From: an uncultured Thalassolituus sp.
Lineage (GTDB): Bacteria; Pseudomonadota; Gammaproteobacteria; Pseudomonadales; Oceanobacteraceae
Direction of reading: 5' to 3'
Assembly: GCF_950066645.1 (NCBI RefSeq)
Contig: NZ_CATMFB010000013.1
Coordinates: 1 to 64,000, forward strand
DNA: 64,000 nucleotides
Shown here: positions 1 through 7,901 of the stretch, in pieces
Numbering within the stretch: the stretch's first letter is position 1
How the letters are laid out: each line of letters begins with the position of its first letter
Translations under genes and position numbers: made by a program
The notes under the pieces: model-generated
The model's database searches: none
Seen by the model: only the letters and a program-made list of their open reading frames with translations
What the model was told of the DNA's origin: nothing

Positions 1-30
1 GCTAAGAACACTTCTAACCAGTTCTCTTAA
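1..30 (+). CDS. 3' end of a gene truncated by the window start
   Basis: The first ten codons read AKNTSNQFS then TAA and are followed directly by a rho-independent terminator. The same nine residues, stop and terminator recur 182 bp downstream, so this is read as the true 3' end of a gene lying outside the window. Family not recognised from nine residues. Confidence 0.5.
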   Translation, partial: AKNTSNQFS

Positions 31-54
31 GATCTGATTAGTTGTTCTTAAAGA

Positions 55-78
55 AGCGGCCTACGGGCCGCTTTTTTT
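55..78 (+). terminator. rho-independent terminator, copy 1
   Basis: Seven-base-pair GC-rich stem AGCGGCC/GGCCGCT with loop TACG, followed by a run of T to position 78. It lies 24 bp after the stop at 28-30 and ends the gene entering from the left. Confidence 0.85.
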
Positions 79-107
79 GTGCCTGTGTTTTTGTAACTGA
101 GCAAAGA

Positions 108-212
108 ATGTCTTTGCGGTCGACGACCACAAAGCCATGTAAGAAAAGCGTTGCTGGTGGGAACGCTCTGAAAGCCGGTGGTGCTAAGAACACTTCTAAC
201 CAGTTCTCTTAA
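108..212 (+). pseudogene. 34-codon ORF, probable partial duplicate of the upstream gene
   Basis: ATG at 108 opens a 34-aa ORF (MSLRSTTTKPCKK... ending GGAKNTSNQFS) whose last nine residues equal the C-terminus of the gene entering at position 1. It is Lys/Gly/Ser-rich. There is no convincing ribosome site (only AGCAAAG upstream). I read it as a residual fragment from tandem duplication, not a confident gene; a short basic peptide cannot be excluded. Confidence 0.35.
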
Positions 213-268
213 GATCTGATTAGTTGTTCTTAAAGAAGCGGCCTACGGGCCGCTTTTTTGTGCCTGTG
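183..268 (+). repeat. direct repeat copy 2 (gene 3' end plus terminator)
   Basis: Near-perfect copy of 1-87. The upstream context differs (88-182) and contains the coding start of a short ORF that runs into the repeat in the same frame as copy 1. This suggests a tandem partial gene duplication. Confidence 0.9.
237..259 (+). terminator. rho-independent terminator, copy 2
   Basis: Identical stem AGCGGCC/GGCCGCT with loop TACG and a six-T tail. It is the duplicate of the terminator at 55-78. Confidence 0.8.
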
Positions 269-280
269 ATTCCAGGAATT

Positions 281-352
281 ACGCTGGATTTCCACTTTCG
301 TGGAAATGACACACAGGCGTATGTCTTCCTCGCGAACGCGGGGACCCAGCGT
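281..352. repeat. REP-like inverted doublet (REPIN/BIME type)
   Basis: Two related hairpin units lie head to head. Unit A (281-315, plus) begins ACGCTGG and holds ATTTCCAC-TTTC-GTGGAAAT at 288-307. Unit B (320-352) read on the minus strand also begins ACGCTGG and holds a GC-rich hairpin (CCCCGCG/CGCGAGG-like) with the same TTCG-type loop and a GACA tail. Shared ends plus inverted layout are typical of REP doublets mobilised by RAYT transposases. Confidence 0.6.
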
Positions 353-880
353 CGTGATTTTTAAAGAAATCTCTTTCAGTTTTATCCGGCCACTTTTCGG
401 TTCCGTCGCAATCTCAGTAAGGAAAACATCGGACTAAGAGTGTAAAGACAGGTTAATGCTGTCTCCAGATGGCTATGACAGGTACGGTCGGTTGGGGTAA
501 ACTGGCTGAACGTTGCCAGTATGGCCGGAAATGCGGCAGTACTTGTCCCTGCTTTTCATACAAAGCGGTAAAAGTGTCCAGAAACTGGCTCCATTATATT
601 AATAAGAATAAAAACATTATTTCCCTACAGGAAATAAAATTCAGGTATTCTCCTGATCTGAAGCAATAACACCCATTGAGAATGCGCGCAGGATATTGAT
701 TTATAAGGATTTTGTGGTGCTACTGGGCTGTCTGTAAATAGTCGGCCCAATAGTTGCTGTTGATCCCCGTAGTTCAGGTGGCCCTCGTCGTCAATAGACT
801 TTTGGTCATGCTTCGTTAACACTGCGCCGGTATTAATCAATGTACAGAAAGCGCATTCTCACAAGAAAAGAAGAAAAATT
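353..880. other. intergenic stretch upstream of the desaturase operon
   Basis: About 530 bp without a supported gene. A 66-codon ORF at 469-669 has no ribosome site and an unremarkable composition, so it was not called. An exact 8-bp inverted repeat, TTATTTCC/GGAAATAA, sits at 617-637 with a 5-nt spacer and could be a repressor operator. A TTGAGA box near 675 with an AT-rich TTTATAA about 18 bp on is a possible promoter. Confidence 0.4.
617..637. promoter_or_regulatory. palindromic operator candidate
   Basis: TTATTTCC-CTACA-GGAAATAA is a perfect 8-bp inverted repeat about 245 bp upstream of the reductase gene. Its size fits a homodimeric regulator (related desaturase operons are controlled by TetR-type DesT in Pseudomonas). 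The regulator is not visible in the window, so the assignment is inference. Confidence 0.35.
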
Positions 881-2008
881 ATGAGCCAATCAGAGATTAC
901 AACTCAGTCAGATTCTGCGCTCGGTCGTGCCCGTGAATGGCTGGCCCGCAGCCTGACTCAGGAAAAGCAGATGGCTGCTTACGTGGAGCCTCTCATCCAG
1001 GTTGTTATGCCAGGCTGGCAGACCGACGCGATCCGTTCAAAGGTCGTGCAGATGCGTCCGGAGACTGACGATGTGTACACCCTGGTGATTCGTCCGGGCA
1101 AGCGCTGGAAGGGCTTCGTTGCCGGTCAGCACCTGCGGATCACGGCTGAGCAGAACGGATCACTGCAGACCCGTTTCTTCAGTGTCTCCAGTTCTCCTGC
1201 GCATTACCGCGATTCCGGGCTGATTGAGCTGACCATCCGGGTACAGGATAGTGGGCGTATCACGCCCTGGCTGCGCGATCACTTTGCCGCAGGCGGTATC
1301 TGTAATCTCTCAGAAGCCGAAGGCGAATTCACGCTGCCGGCGGGCGCTAAGCCTCTGCTGATGATCGCTGGTGGCAGTGGTATTACTCCTTTCCGCTCCA
1401 TGCTGAACCAGCTGGCGTCGAATAATGATCCGCGGGACGTCCACCTGCTGTTTTATGTCCGCGACGACAGTAATGCGCTGTTCCGAGAAGAATTCGAGAA
1501 AATTGCTGCTGCTCACAGCAATATCCGCGTCACCTTTATGGATGGCGGCAAAGTTGGTGTCGTCTGTGAAGAACACCTGCGTGAGCACTGTCCTGATTTT
1601 GAGAATCGCAAAGTGATGATTTGCGGTCCAACGCCTATGATCCAGCTGGCTCGCCAGACGGTCAGGGACCTGGGTGTCAGTGATGACAACATCATGTTCG
1701 AATACTTTGGTGCGGCTCCGATTGAGATGGACCGTGGCGATGGCAAAGATGCCTTTGTCAGTTTCGAACGTGCGGGCCAGTCGGCGATTGCCAGAAACGA
1801 AAGCCCTGTCAGCCTGCTTGAGCTGGCTGAAGGGGAAGGGCTGAAGCCAACAAGCGGTTGCCGTGTTGGTGTGTGCCATCAGTGCAAATGCACAAAACGG
1901 AGTGGTGTGGTGTACAACACACTGACCGGAAAATATTCCGACACCGGACAGGAAGACATTCAGCTCTGCGTGAGTGTTGCTGTTAACGATGTCGTGCTGG
2001 ATATCTGA
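881..2008 (+). CDS. ferredoxin reductase-type oxidoreductase with C-terminal [2Fe-2S] domain
   Basis: Protein of 375 aa. An FAD-binding ferredoxin-reductase fold comes first (RFFSVSSS near residues 97-104), then the NAD(P) module (GGSGITPFRSML near 165), then a plant-type [2Fe-2S] ferredoxin domain with ligands C327, C332, C335 and C363 (C-X4-C-X2-C...C). It should pass electrons from NAD(P)H through FAD and the cluster to a membrane di-iron enzyme. The desaturase gene begins 14 bp downstream, so this is very likely its dedicated electron donor, as in DesC/DesB of Pseudomonas. Start ATG 881 follows a purine-rich tract. Confidence 0.9.
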   Translation: MSQSEITTQSDSALGRAREWLARSLTQEKQMAAYVEPLIQVVMPGWQTDAIRSKVVQMRPETDDVYTLVIRPGKRWKGFVAGQHLRITAEQNGSLQTRFFSVSSSPAHYRDSGLIELTIRVQDSGRITPWLRDHFAAGGICNLSEAEGEFTLPAGAKPLLMIAGGSGITPFRSMLNQLASNNDPRDVHLLFYVRDDSNALFREEFEKIAAAHSNIRVTFMDGGKVGVVCEEHLREHCPDFENRKVMICGPTPMIQLARQTVRDLGVSDDNIMFEYFGAAPIEMDRGDGKDAFVSFERAGQSAIARNESPVSLLELAEGEGLKPTSGCRVGVCHQCKCTKRSGVVYNTLTGKYSDTGQEDIQLCVSVAVNDVVLDI

Positions 2009-2022
2009 GGAGAAAAATAATA

Positions 2023-3135
2023 ATGACTACTCACCTGCCAAGTGCGGATACGCTTGAATCTTTCCGCAAAGAACTGGATGAAATCCGTGATGAAGCCATG
2101 GCTAAAGTAGGCCAGGAAGACGCTGATTACATCCGTAAAATTATTCGCGTACAACGTGTTCTCGAGTTTGCCGGACGTGCCGTCATGGTTGCCGGTTTTT
2201 ACCACTGGATCTGGTGGGTCGTTGGCGTTGTGATGCTGGGTGTGGCTAAAATCCTGGACAACATGGAGATCGGTCACAACGTAATGCACGGTCAGTACGA
2301 CTGGATGAACGACCCGCACATCAACTCGCGTACCTTTGATTGGGATAACGTGTGCGATGGCGAGTCCTGGCGCCGTACCCACAATTACGAGCACCATACT
2401 TACACCAACATTATCGGTAAGGACCGCGACTTCGGTTACGATACCCTGCGCCTGAGTGACGATGTTAAGTGGAAAGGCCATTACCGCTGGCAGTTGCTGC
2501 GCATGTTTATTCTGATGATGAGCTTCCAGTGGGCAGTGGCGTATCACGAGCTGTTCGGAGAGCGTATTTTCGTTGGTAAGCGTCGTCCGGAAGGCAAACT
2601 GCCGATCTCTCATGCACAGCTGATCAAAGACTTTTTCTCAAAGATCCGTCGTGCGGTATTCCGCGATTACCTGTTCTATCCAGCGGTTGTGGGTATCGTT
2701 CTTGGCTGGCCGATGTTTTTTGCCATCCTGGCCGGTAACCTTGTCGCTAACGTACTCCGTAATATCTGGGCCAACATTATTATTTTCTGTGGTCACTTTA
2801 CTGAGGACGTGCACACTTTCAGCCTGGAAGAATGTGAAAATGAGAGCCGTGGTCAGTGGTACTACCGTCAGATTCTGGGTTCCTCTAACCTGGAAGGCTC
2901 AAAGCTTCTGCACATCATGAGTGGGCACCTGAGCCGTCAGGTTGAGCACCACCTGTTCCCGGATATGCCGTCTTATCGTTACGGTGAGGTTGCTGAAAAG
3001 GTTCGTGATACCTGTCGTCGACACGGCATTCCGTACAACACAGGGACTCTGTGGGGCCAGTACTCCACTGTGGTGAAGCGCGTAATCAAATACAGCAAGC
3101 CGCCTAAAGCACGTCAGGAACTGGCCAACGCCTGA
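2023..3135 (+). CDS. membrane fatty-acid desaturase 1 (acyl-CoA/acyl-lipid type)
   Basis: A 370-aa integral membrane di-iron desaturase. The three histidine boxes are HNVMH at 85-89, HNYEHH at 120-125 and QVEHH at 306-310. Hydrophobic segments lie near 52-80 and 215-255. The enzyme should insert a double bond into a saturated acyl chain using O2 and electrons from the reductase encoded 14 bp upstream. Ribosome site GAGGAGA precedes ATG 2023. A close paralog follows at 3504. Regiospecificity (delta-9 or other) cannot be read from sequence alone. Confidence 0.92.
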   Translation: MTTHLPSADTLESFRKELDEIRDEAMAKVGQEDADYIRKIIRVQRVLEFAGRAVMVAGFYHWIWWVVGVVMLGVAKILDNMEIGHNVMHGQYDWMNDPHINSRTFDWDNVCDGESWRRTHNYEHHTYTNIIGKDRDFGYDTLRLSDDVKWKGHYRWQLLRMFILMMSFQWAVAYHELFGERIFVGKRRPEGKLPISHAQLIKDFFSKIRRAVFRDYLFYPAVVGIVLGWPMFFAILAGNLVANVLRNIWANIIIFCGHFTEDVHTFSLEECENESRGQWYYRQILGSSNLEGSKLLHIMSGHLSRQVEHHLFPDMPSYRYGEVAEKVRDTCRRHGIPYNTGTLWGQYSTVVKRVIKYSKPPKARQELANA

Positions 3136-3153
3136 TATCTGACGACTGTCTGT

Positions 3154-3192
3154 AAAAAACGGCACTTTCTCTCCGGAAAGTGCCGTTTTTTT
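3154..3192 (+). terminator. rho-independent terminator after desaturase 1
   Basis: Long perfect stem (AAAACGGCACTTTC with GAAAGTGCCGTTTT, 6-nt loop) ending in a T run. It separates the reductase/desaturase 1 operon from desaturase 2. Confidence 0.92.
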
Positions 3193-3503
3193 ATGGCCAG
3201 ATATTGCCTTTTCTTAATTGGAACAGGATCAGTTCCATAAGGTAAATAACGACGTAACCCCGTTATTTCTGTTTGAAAACCCCAGAAATTCACTTCTAAC
3301 TAATTGTTTATAAAGGATATTTGTTAATCTTTATCTTATTCTTTGTTTGAAATCATTAATCAGGAATATTGATGAAAATCTGGAAAAGGTGTCGTTCATA
3401 GACAGTCAGGCCATAGCTGTAGACACTCGGGAAAACGTCAGGCCATGGCACGTTAAGTGCAATTTCAGCCTGTCGACACAGTATGTCATTAAGGAGATAG
3501 CAC
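3193..3503 (+). other. leader/promoter region of desaturase 2
   Basis: About 310 bp. The section 3290-3370 is AT-rich (TTGTTTATAAAGG and similar) and is the likely promoter zone. An ORF opening at 3347 overlaps the desaturase in another frame and is a shadow. Having its own terminator-insulated promoter suggests the paralog is regulated separately from desaturase 1. Confidence 0.35.
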
Positions 3504-4625
3504 GTGACAACTCAGATCCCGAGTGCAGAAACACTGGAGTCTTTCCGTCAGGACCTGGACGAGATCCGCGATACCGCAATGGCCAGAGTAGGTGAAGAAG
3601 ATGCCCGCTATATCCGCCGCGTTGTCCGGGTGCAGCGGTTACTGGATATCGGAGGCCGATTGACCATGCTGGCGGGCTTCTGGCACTGGAGCTTCTTTAT
3701 TCTGGGGGCTGTTCTGCTGGGGGTGGCGAAAATCCTGGATAACATGGAAGTCGGCCACAACATCATGCACGGTCAGTACGACTGGATGAATGACCCACAC
3801 CTTAACGAACGCAACTTCGAGTGGGACAACGTCTGTGATGGACAATCCTGGCGCCGTACACACAATTACGAGCATCACACGTACACCAACATCATCGGCA
3901 AAGACCGGGATTTTGGCTATGACCTGCTTCGCCTGAGTGACGATACCCCCTGGAAAAAGCGTTTTAAAAATCAGTTCTTCTGGTATCTCGGGCTGTCTGT
4001 CTTTTTTCAGTGGGGCGTTGCCTATCATGAACTGATCGGTGAGCGCGTTTTCTTCGGTAAAAAAACCTCCAGCCGTGAAATGCCTATTTCTAAAAAGCAG
4101 CTGGCGAAAGACTTCTTCTCGAAAATCCGCAAAGCCGTGTTCAGAGACTACGTTTTCTATCCGGCGATTGCTGGTGTGCTGCTCGGCTGGCCGGTTTTCT
4201 TTGGTGTTTTGCTTGCGCATGTAGGCGCCAACCTGATCCGTAACCTGTGGGCGTCGACCATTATTTTCTGCGGACACTTCACCGAGAATGTTCACACGTT
4301 CAGTGAAGCCGAGTGTGAAAATGAAACCCGTGGCCAGTGGTATTACCGCCAGATTCTGGGCTCTTCGAATCTCGAAGGTTCAAAGCTTCTGCATATTATG
4401 ACTGGCCACCTGAGCCGTCAGGTCGAGCATCATCTGTTCCCGGACATGCCGTCGTACCGCTATAACGAAGTCTCTGCACAAGTGAAAGAGGTATGCCGGA
4501 AACATGGTATTCCGTACAACACAGGCAGCCTGTGGGGGCAGTATAAAACTGTGGTACAGCGGGTGTTGAAATACAGCCGTCCAACACCAGAAGAAAAGGC
4601 GGCCTTTAAAGCAGCCAGAGCCTGA
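3504..4625 (+). CDS. membrane fatty-acid desaturase 2 (paralog of the 2023 gene)
   Basis: A 373-aa paralog of desaturase 1, nearly co-linear with it and with the same boxes HNIMH (85-89), HNYEHH (120-125) and QVEHH (about 306-310). Start is GTG 3504 behind a strong AAGGAG site at 3491-3496. Differences cluster in the membrane segment near 150-175 and at the extreme C-terminus, regions that could alter chain-length or headgroup preference. It probably shares the reductase at 881. It arose by tandem duplication, but the two copies have drifted and are transcribed separately. Confidence 0.9.
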   Translation: MTTQIPSAETLESFRQDLDEIRDTAMARVGEEDARYIRRVVRVQRLLDIGGRLTMLAGFWHWSFFILGAVLLGVAKILDNMEVGHNIMHGQYDWMNDPHLNERNFEWDNVCDGQSWRRTHNYEHHTYTNIIGKDRDFGYDLLRLSDDTPWKKRFKNQFFWYLGLSVFFQWGVAYHELIGERVFFGKKTSSREMPISKKQLAKDFFSKIRKAVFRDYVFYPAIAGVLLGWPVFFGVLLAHVGANLIRNLWASTIIFCGHFTENVHTFSEAECENETRGQWYYRQILGSSNLEGSKLLHIMTGHLSRQVEHHLFPDMPSYRYNEVSAQVKEVCRKHGIPYNTGSLWGQYKTVVQRVLKYSRPTPEEKAAFKAARA

Positions 4626-4636
4626 ACTGCAGGCAC

Positions 4637-4664
4637 AAAAAAGCCGCTCAACAGAGCGGCTTTT
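4637..4664 (+). terminator. rho-independent terminator after desaturase 2
   Basis: Stem GCCGCTC/GAGCGGC with loop AACA, flanked by A and T runs, so it could act on both strands between the convergent desaturase and crotonase genes. Confidence 0.85.
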
Positions 4665-4684
4665 GAATCTCAAGCGGACAGTAG

Positions 4685-4701
4685 GGTGGGCATTGCCCAC
4701 C
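4685..4701. repeat. short palindrome GGTGGGC-ATT-GCCCACC
   Basis: Perfect 7-bp arms with a 3-nt loop, preceded by GTA. This palindrome type is widely dispersed in bacterial intergenic regions. It lies between two convergent 3' ends and lacks a T tail, so it is a repeat element or mRNA-end stabiliser more than a terminator. Confidence 0.5.
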
Positions 4702-4718
4702 ACATCTGTAAGTGCGTA

Positions 4719-5474
4719 TCACTTACCGCCTTTCAGTACATGCTGAATACGCATCTGAGTCTCTGGCGTGGCCAGCAGAGCAGAGAATGCATCCATCTCC
4801 GCCAGTACCGCTGCGTTCAGACGCTCGCGATGGCCTTCCGCGCGGCCCAATGCCTTGATCGCTTTAAGAGAGCCCTGATGATTCTTGAGCAGATCAGCTG
4901 CAGTCGCCATCGCTGTTTCAAGCGCTTTACCGTCTTCAACTGCAGCGTTCAGCAGACCCCATTTCTCCGCTTCTGCCGCAGTAAAGAAACGGCCAGTCAG
5001 CAGAAGGTCAGCGGCGTTTTTAGGGCCAATGGCCTCTGCCAGCAGAACAGAAGAACCACCTTCGGCGGCAACACCAATCTTCGCGAATGGCAGGCTGTAG
5101 CGAATGCTCTTACCGGCAAAGGCCAGATCTGCATGCAGGAGCAGGTTAGCGCCAATGCCGACCGCCACACCTTCCTGAGCCAGAATCAGAGGTTTCTCCA
5201 AAGCTGCCAATGTATCGAAGATACCCGCGACGCCCTCACGTACACCCGGCAGGTCACCCTCTGGCAGCAGGTCACGCAGATCGTTACCGGCAGTGAACTT
5301 GCCCTCAGCGCCTGTCATGACGACAACAGACACGTCTTTATCAGCATCTGCTTCTTTCAGAGCCGCAATGATGTCTTTGTAGGTCTGAACACGGATGGCA
5401 TTCAGAACCTTAGGGCGGTTGATAGTGATCACCGCAATGCGGTCGCTCACCTGATAATCAATATCCTGGTACAT
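4719..5474 (-). CDS. enoyl-CoA hydratase/isomerase (crotonase family)
   Basis: A 251-aa crotonase-fold protein. The first oxyanion-hole segment is TAGNDLRDL (near 60-68) and the second is GVAVGIGANLLLHADLAFAG (near 101-120), followed by AAEGGSS in the active-site helix. The reaction class is hydration or isomerisation of an enoyl-CoA in the cytoplasm. Start ATG 5474 has an AGGAA ribosome site. It converges on the desaturases, so any role in unsaturated fatty-acid handling is plausible but unproven. The exact substrate is not determinable. Confidence 0.85.
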   Translation of the reverse strand: MYQDIDYQVSDRIAVITINRPKVLNAIRVQTYKDIIAALKEADADKDVSVVVMTGAEGKFTAGNDLRDLLPEGDLPGVREGVAGIFDTLAALEKPLILAQEGVAVGIGANLLLHADLAFAGKSIRYSLPFAKIGVAAEGGSSVLLAEAIGPKNAADLLLTGRFFTAAEAEKWGLLNAAVEDGKALETAMATAADLLKNHQGSLKAIKALGRAEGHRERLNAAVLAEMDAFSALLATPETQMRIQHVLKGGK

Positions 5475-5890
5475 AGTAGTTCCTGACAGTCGGATCGGAA
5501 TAGTGGTCAGGATAATGGCAAAGTAGGCCAGTCAGAGCAATGATCGAAATTCACATCTGGATGACTTAAGGTGTCATTTGAGGAGTGTTCACCTTAATGT
5601 TTATGTTGGCCCTTATGGATATATGGAGCATTCATGACATTATTCGTTGTACATGATTTGATCAGGGGGTAGGGTCCCAAGAGTATCGAATAGCGTCAGG
5701 CTTGATGACAAGTTTATTCGCAAGCCTTTGGCGAAATAACAGATATGCGCGTCTTTCTGGACGGAAGATTTGAGTTATGGATGATTTTTTACTGAGTCAG
5801 AGGGTTGTTCTGGAAGCCTCGAAAGAGTGTCCCAGGATAAACGCGCACGCACACTAACGAGCTGTTATAAATACTCACAAGGAACGGAAT
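5475..5890. other. intergenic region at the left edge of the AT-rich island
   Basis: About 415 bp with no supported gene. Composition becomes AT-rich from about 5640. Near 5660-5675 the sequence ATCAGGGGGTAGGGTC resembles the inverse of the IS3-like end at 9382-9396 (TGATCCTACCCCGAT), a possible eroded IS end. A TATAAA at 5866-5871 precedes the next gene. Confidence 0.35.
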
Positions 5891-6562
5891 ATGAAATATT
5901 TATCTCTAACTCTTCTTCTATTTTCTTCATTTGTTAATGCCTTAACTGTTGAACAAATGCAGAAAGTGTCCGATACAGCTATTTCTGCATGCAGGGGGGG
6001 GACTCTATCTGGAGGAGAGAGTTTAATTACGGCATCAGGAAAGGCACAAGTACAATCAAAGCTAATGAAGTATCTCGTAGATATGGGGGCTGAGGGGGAT
6101 ATTAAATTTACTTCTAAAGACTGGGAAGGGATTCAAGCAGTAATACCAACCGACTTTAACCAAGAAGTACATTCATCATGTGTATCAACAATGATTACTT
6201 TTTTTACCAGTAAGTTAGAACCATCAAATTACGAGAAAAATAAAGAGGAAAAACATAGAAAATGCATTGCAGCCCTTAGATGTAATGCTAACCAAGTAGA
6301 AAGTACTTTAAGTTGCCTTAATGTTGTAGAAGATATGTACCAAGATGACGAACTTACTAAGCAGCAATGTAACAAAGCCCTAGTCTTATGCTACAAATCT
6401 CTTAAAAAAGTCAATCAATGTTATACGGGAATTTCAGCTGATAATAGCTTCGGTTCAATTAAAGAATATTGTGAAGAGTTGACAAAATCCCGGCTAAAAG
6501 ATCATGGAGATAAAGAGTTTGAAAAAGAGCAGGAAAATAAAACTAAAGAGCGTTGTAATTGA
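5891..6562 (+). CDS. hypothetical secreted cysteine-containing protein
   Basis: A 223-aa protein with a clear signal peptide (MKYLSLTLLLFSSFVNA, predicted cleavage after residue 17). The mature part is hydrophilic, with about ten cysteines spread across it, consistent with periplasmic disulphides, and the C-terminus is a highly charged Lys/Glu-rich tail. No known family was recognised. The AAGGAA site fits ATG 5891. Codon use is AT-rich like the two genes downstream, so it arrived with the island. A 154-bp gap with its own promoter candidate separates it from the DUF262 gene, so membership in that system is uncertain. Confidence 0.65.
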   Translation: MKYLSLTLLLFSSFVNALTVEQMQKVSDTAISACRGGTLSGGESLITASGKAQVQSKLMKYLVDMGAEGDIKFTSKDWEGIQAVIPTDFNQEVHSSCVSTMITFFTSKLEPSNYEKNKEEKHRKCIAALRCNANQVESTLSCLNVVEDMYQDDELTKQQCNKALVLCYKSLKKVNQCYTGISADNSFGSIKEYCEELTKSRLKDHGDKEFEKEQENKTKERCN

Positions 6563-6600
6563 GTGTTTATAATAAATTGCTCCATAATGGTGCAATAATC

Positions 6601-6628
6601 TTGACTTGCGCTCTTTTGTCGCTAACTT
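6601..6628 (+). promoter_or_regulatory. promoter candidate for the DUF262/ATPase pair
   Basis: TTGACT at 6601-6606 and TAACTT at 6623-6628 with a 16-bp spacer, about 90 bp upstream of ATG 6717. The -35 is a 5/6 match, the -10 weaker. Confidence 0.4.
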
Positions 6629-6716
6629 TAGCCAAGGATTTATTCGCCTCTTAGCAAAGCGGAAGTGGCCCGACAATATCGTAAAATATTAGCGTAAAAA
6701 GATTAATGGAAAAACA

Positions 6717-7901
6717 ATGCATTTAACACCGTCAGATCCAGATATAGCTACTTTACATAGAAAAATTAGGCAAGGACGTCTTGATCTTCAGCCAAACTTT
6801 CAAAGGGGAGAGGTTTGGGGTAAAGCTAAAAAACAGAGATTAATTGATAGTATTATTAGAGGTTGGCACATCCCTCCTATTCATGTCATTCAAGTCCCTA
6901 ATAGTGACAAACAAGAAGTTCTTGACGGACAACAGCGCTTAGCGGCCATACGTGATTTTTTGGAAGGTGAATACACTATTAACGGGAACTTAGATCCTGT
7001 TGAAAAGCATATAATGGAACTAGATGGGCTTTCGTGGGATGAGCTTCCTGACGAAGTTGCCGGTAAAATAGAAGACTTCACCATTCGTTTGCTAACCATC
7101 TCAGACTACAAGCCTGGCGAACCAGGTGAACTTTTCTATCGTTTAAACCAACCGACAAACCTAACCTCAGCAGAACAGAGAAATGCTTACTTCGGGGAAG
7201 CTCGTCAGCAGGTCAAAGATTTATCTGAAAGGATGGTTGAGCTCGGCTATAATCGAGAGGTTCTGGGTTTTTCCAATTCAAGGATGGCCTATGACGACGT
7301 AATATAAAAATTTTTACTAACACTAGAACTTGGTACGTTAAAGAAAAAAATAACGGCAAATAGCGTTACAGCTCGCTATCGAGATAGTGACGGTTTTGAT
7401 AGAGATTTAATTCTCGCTACGGAAAAATGTCTAATCAAACTTTTTATTTGCTTAACGCAATTCGACACCGCTGCAAAATTAAATAAAGCTTCAGTGCTTA
7501 GCTGGTTGGTATTTATATATAAGTTTAGTAACTCGTTTAGTTCCGATGAGGATCTTAAAAGATTTTTCATAAGATTTGAAAGTATCAAAAGAGAAATTTC
7601 AGAATCTAGTGACCTAACTTTATTACCCAAAGGTATTAATAGAGGTGTTGTAAAGAAAATACTGGATGTGTATCTTGACAGAGTTGGCTCTCGGGTTGCT
7701 GACACCTCATCTGTGGTCTTAAGAGATATAAGTTTATGGTCGATTTTTGCTGCTTATTTTCCTAGTGTCATAGAGCAAAATTCAGAATATTCTGCCCTAC
7801 TTGACTCCATCCACCACCTAGCCACGCTTTCACCAACGACCATTACAGAGAAAAATCTTGAAGAAATTGCGGGTAGCCTTGCCTGGGGGCAAACGCTATG
7901 A
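6717..7901 (+). pseudogene. DUF262 (GmrSD/ParB-like) protein gene interrupted by one in-frame TAA
   Basis: The reading frame from ATG 6717 runs to 7901 (394 residues) with a single internal stop, TAA at 7305-7307 (codon 197). Upstream are the DUF262 hallmarks: PNFQRGEVW (about residues 25-33) and VLDGQQRLAAI (about 67-77). Downstream the same frame stays open for 197 sense codons and reads smoothly into KFLLTLELGTL, so no frameshift is involved. DUF262 is the N-terminal nuclease/NTPase-type domain of GmrSD-like restriction systems. The 3' end overlaps the ATPase start (ATGA at 7898). Most likely a recently disabled defence gene; translational readthrough is the alternative. Confidence 0.8.

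Larger units (their letters stand above)
1..87 (+). repeat. direct repeat copy 1 (gene 3' end plus terminator)
   Basis: The sequence at 1-87 recurs at 183-268 with one T fewer in the terminator T-tract. It holds the last nine codons, the stop, a 24-bp spacer and the terminator. The left edge of copy 1 is outside the window, so the repeat may be longer. Confidence 0.9.

Noticed and set aside
469-669. 66-codon ORF before the desaturase operon
   Set aside because: No ribosome site, no family resemblance, and it overlaps an operator-like inverted repeat.
3347-3595. 82-codon ORF before desaturase 2
   Set aside because: Starts on TTG without a ribosome site and overlaps the desaturase in another frame.
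4686-5486. 266-codon ORF opposite the crotonase gene
   Set aside because: Antisense shadow of a clear enoyl-CoA hydratase; composition shows no own domain.
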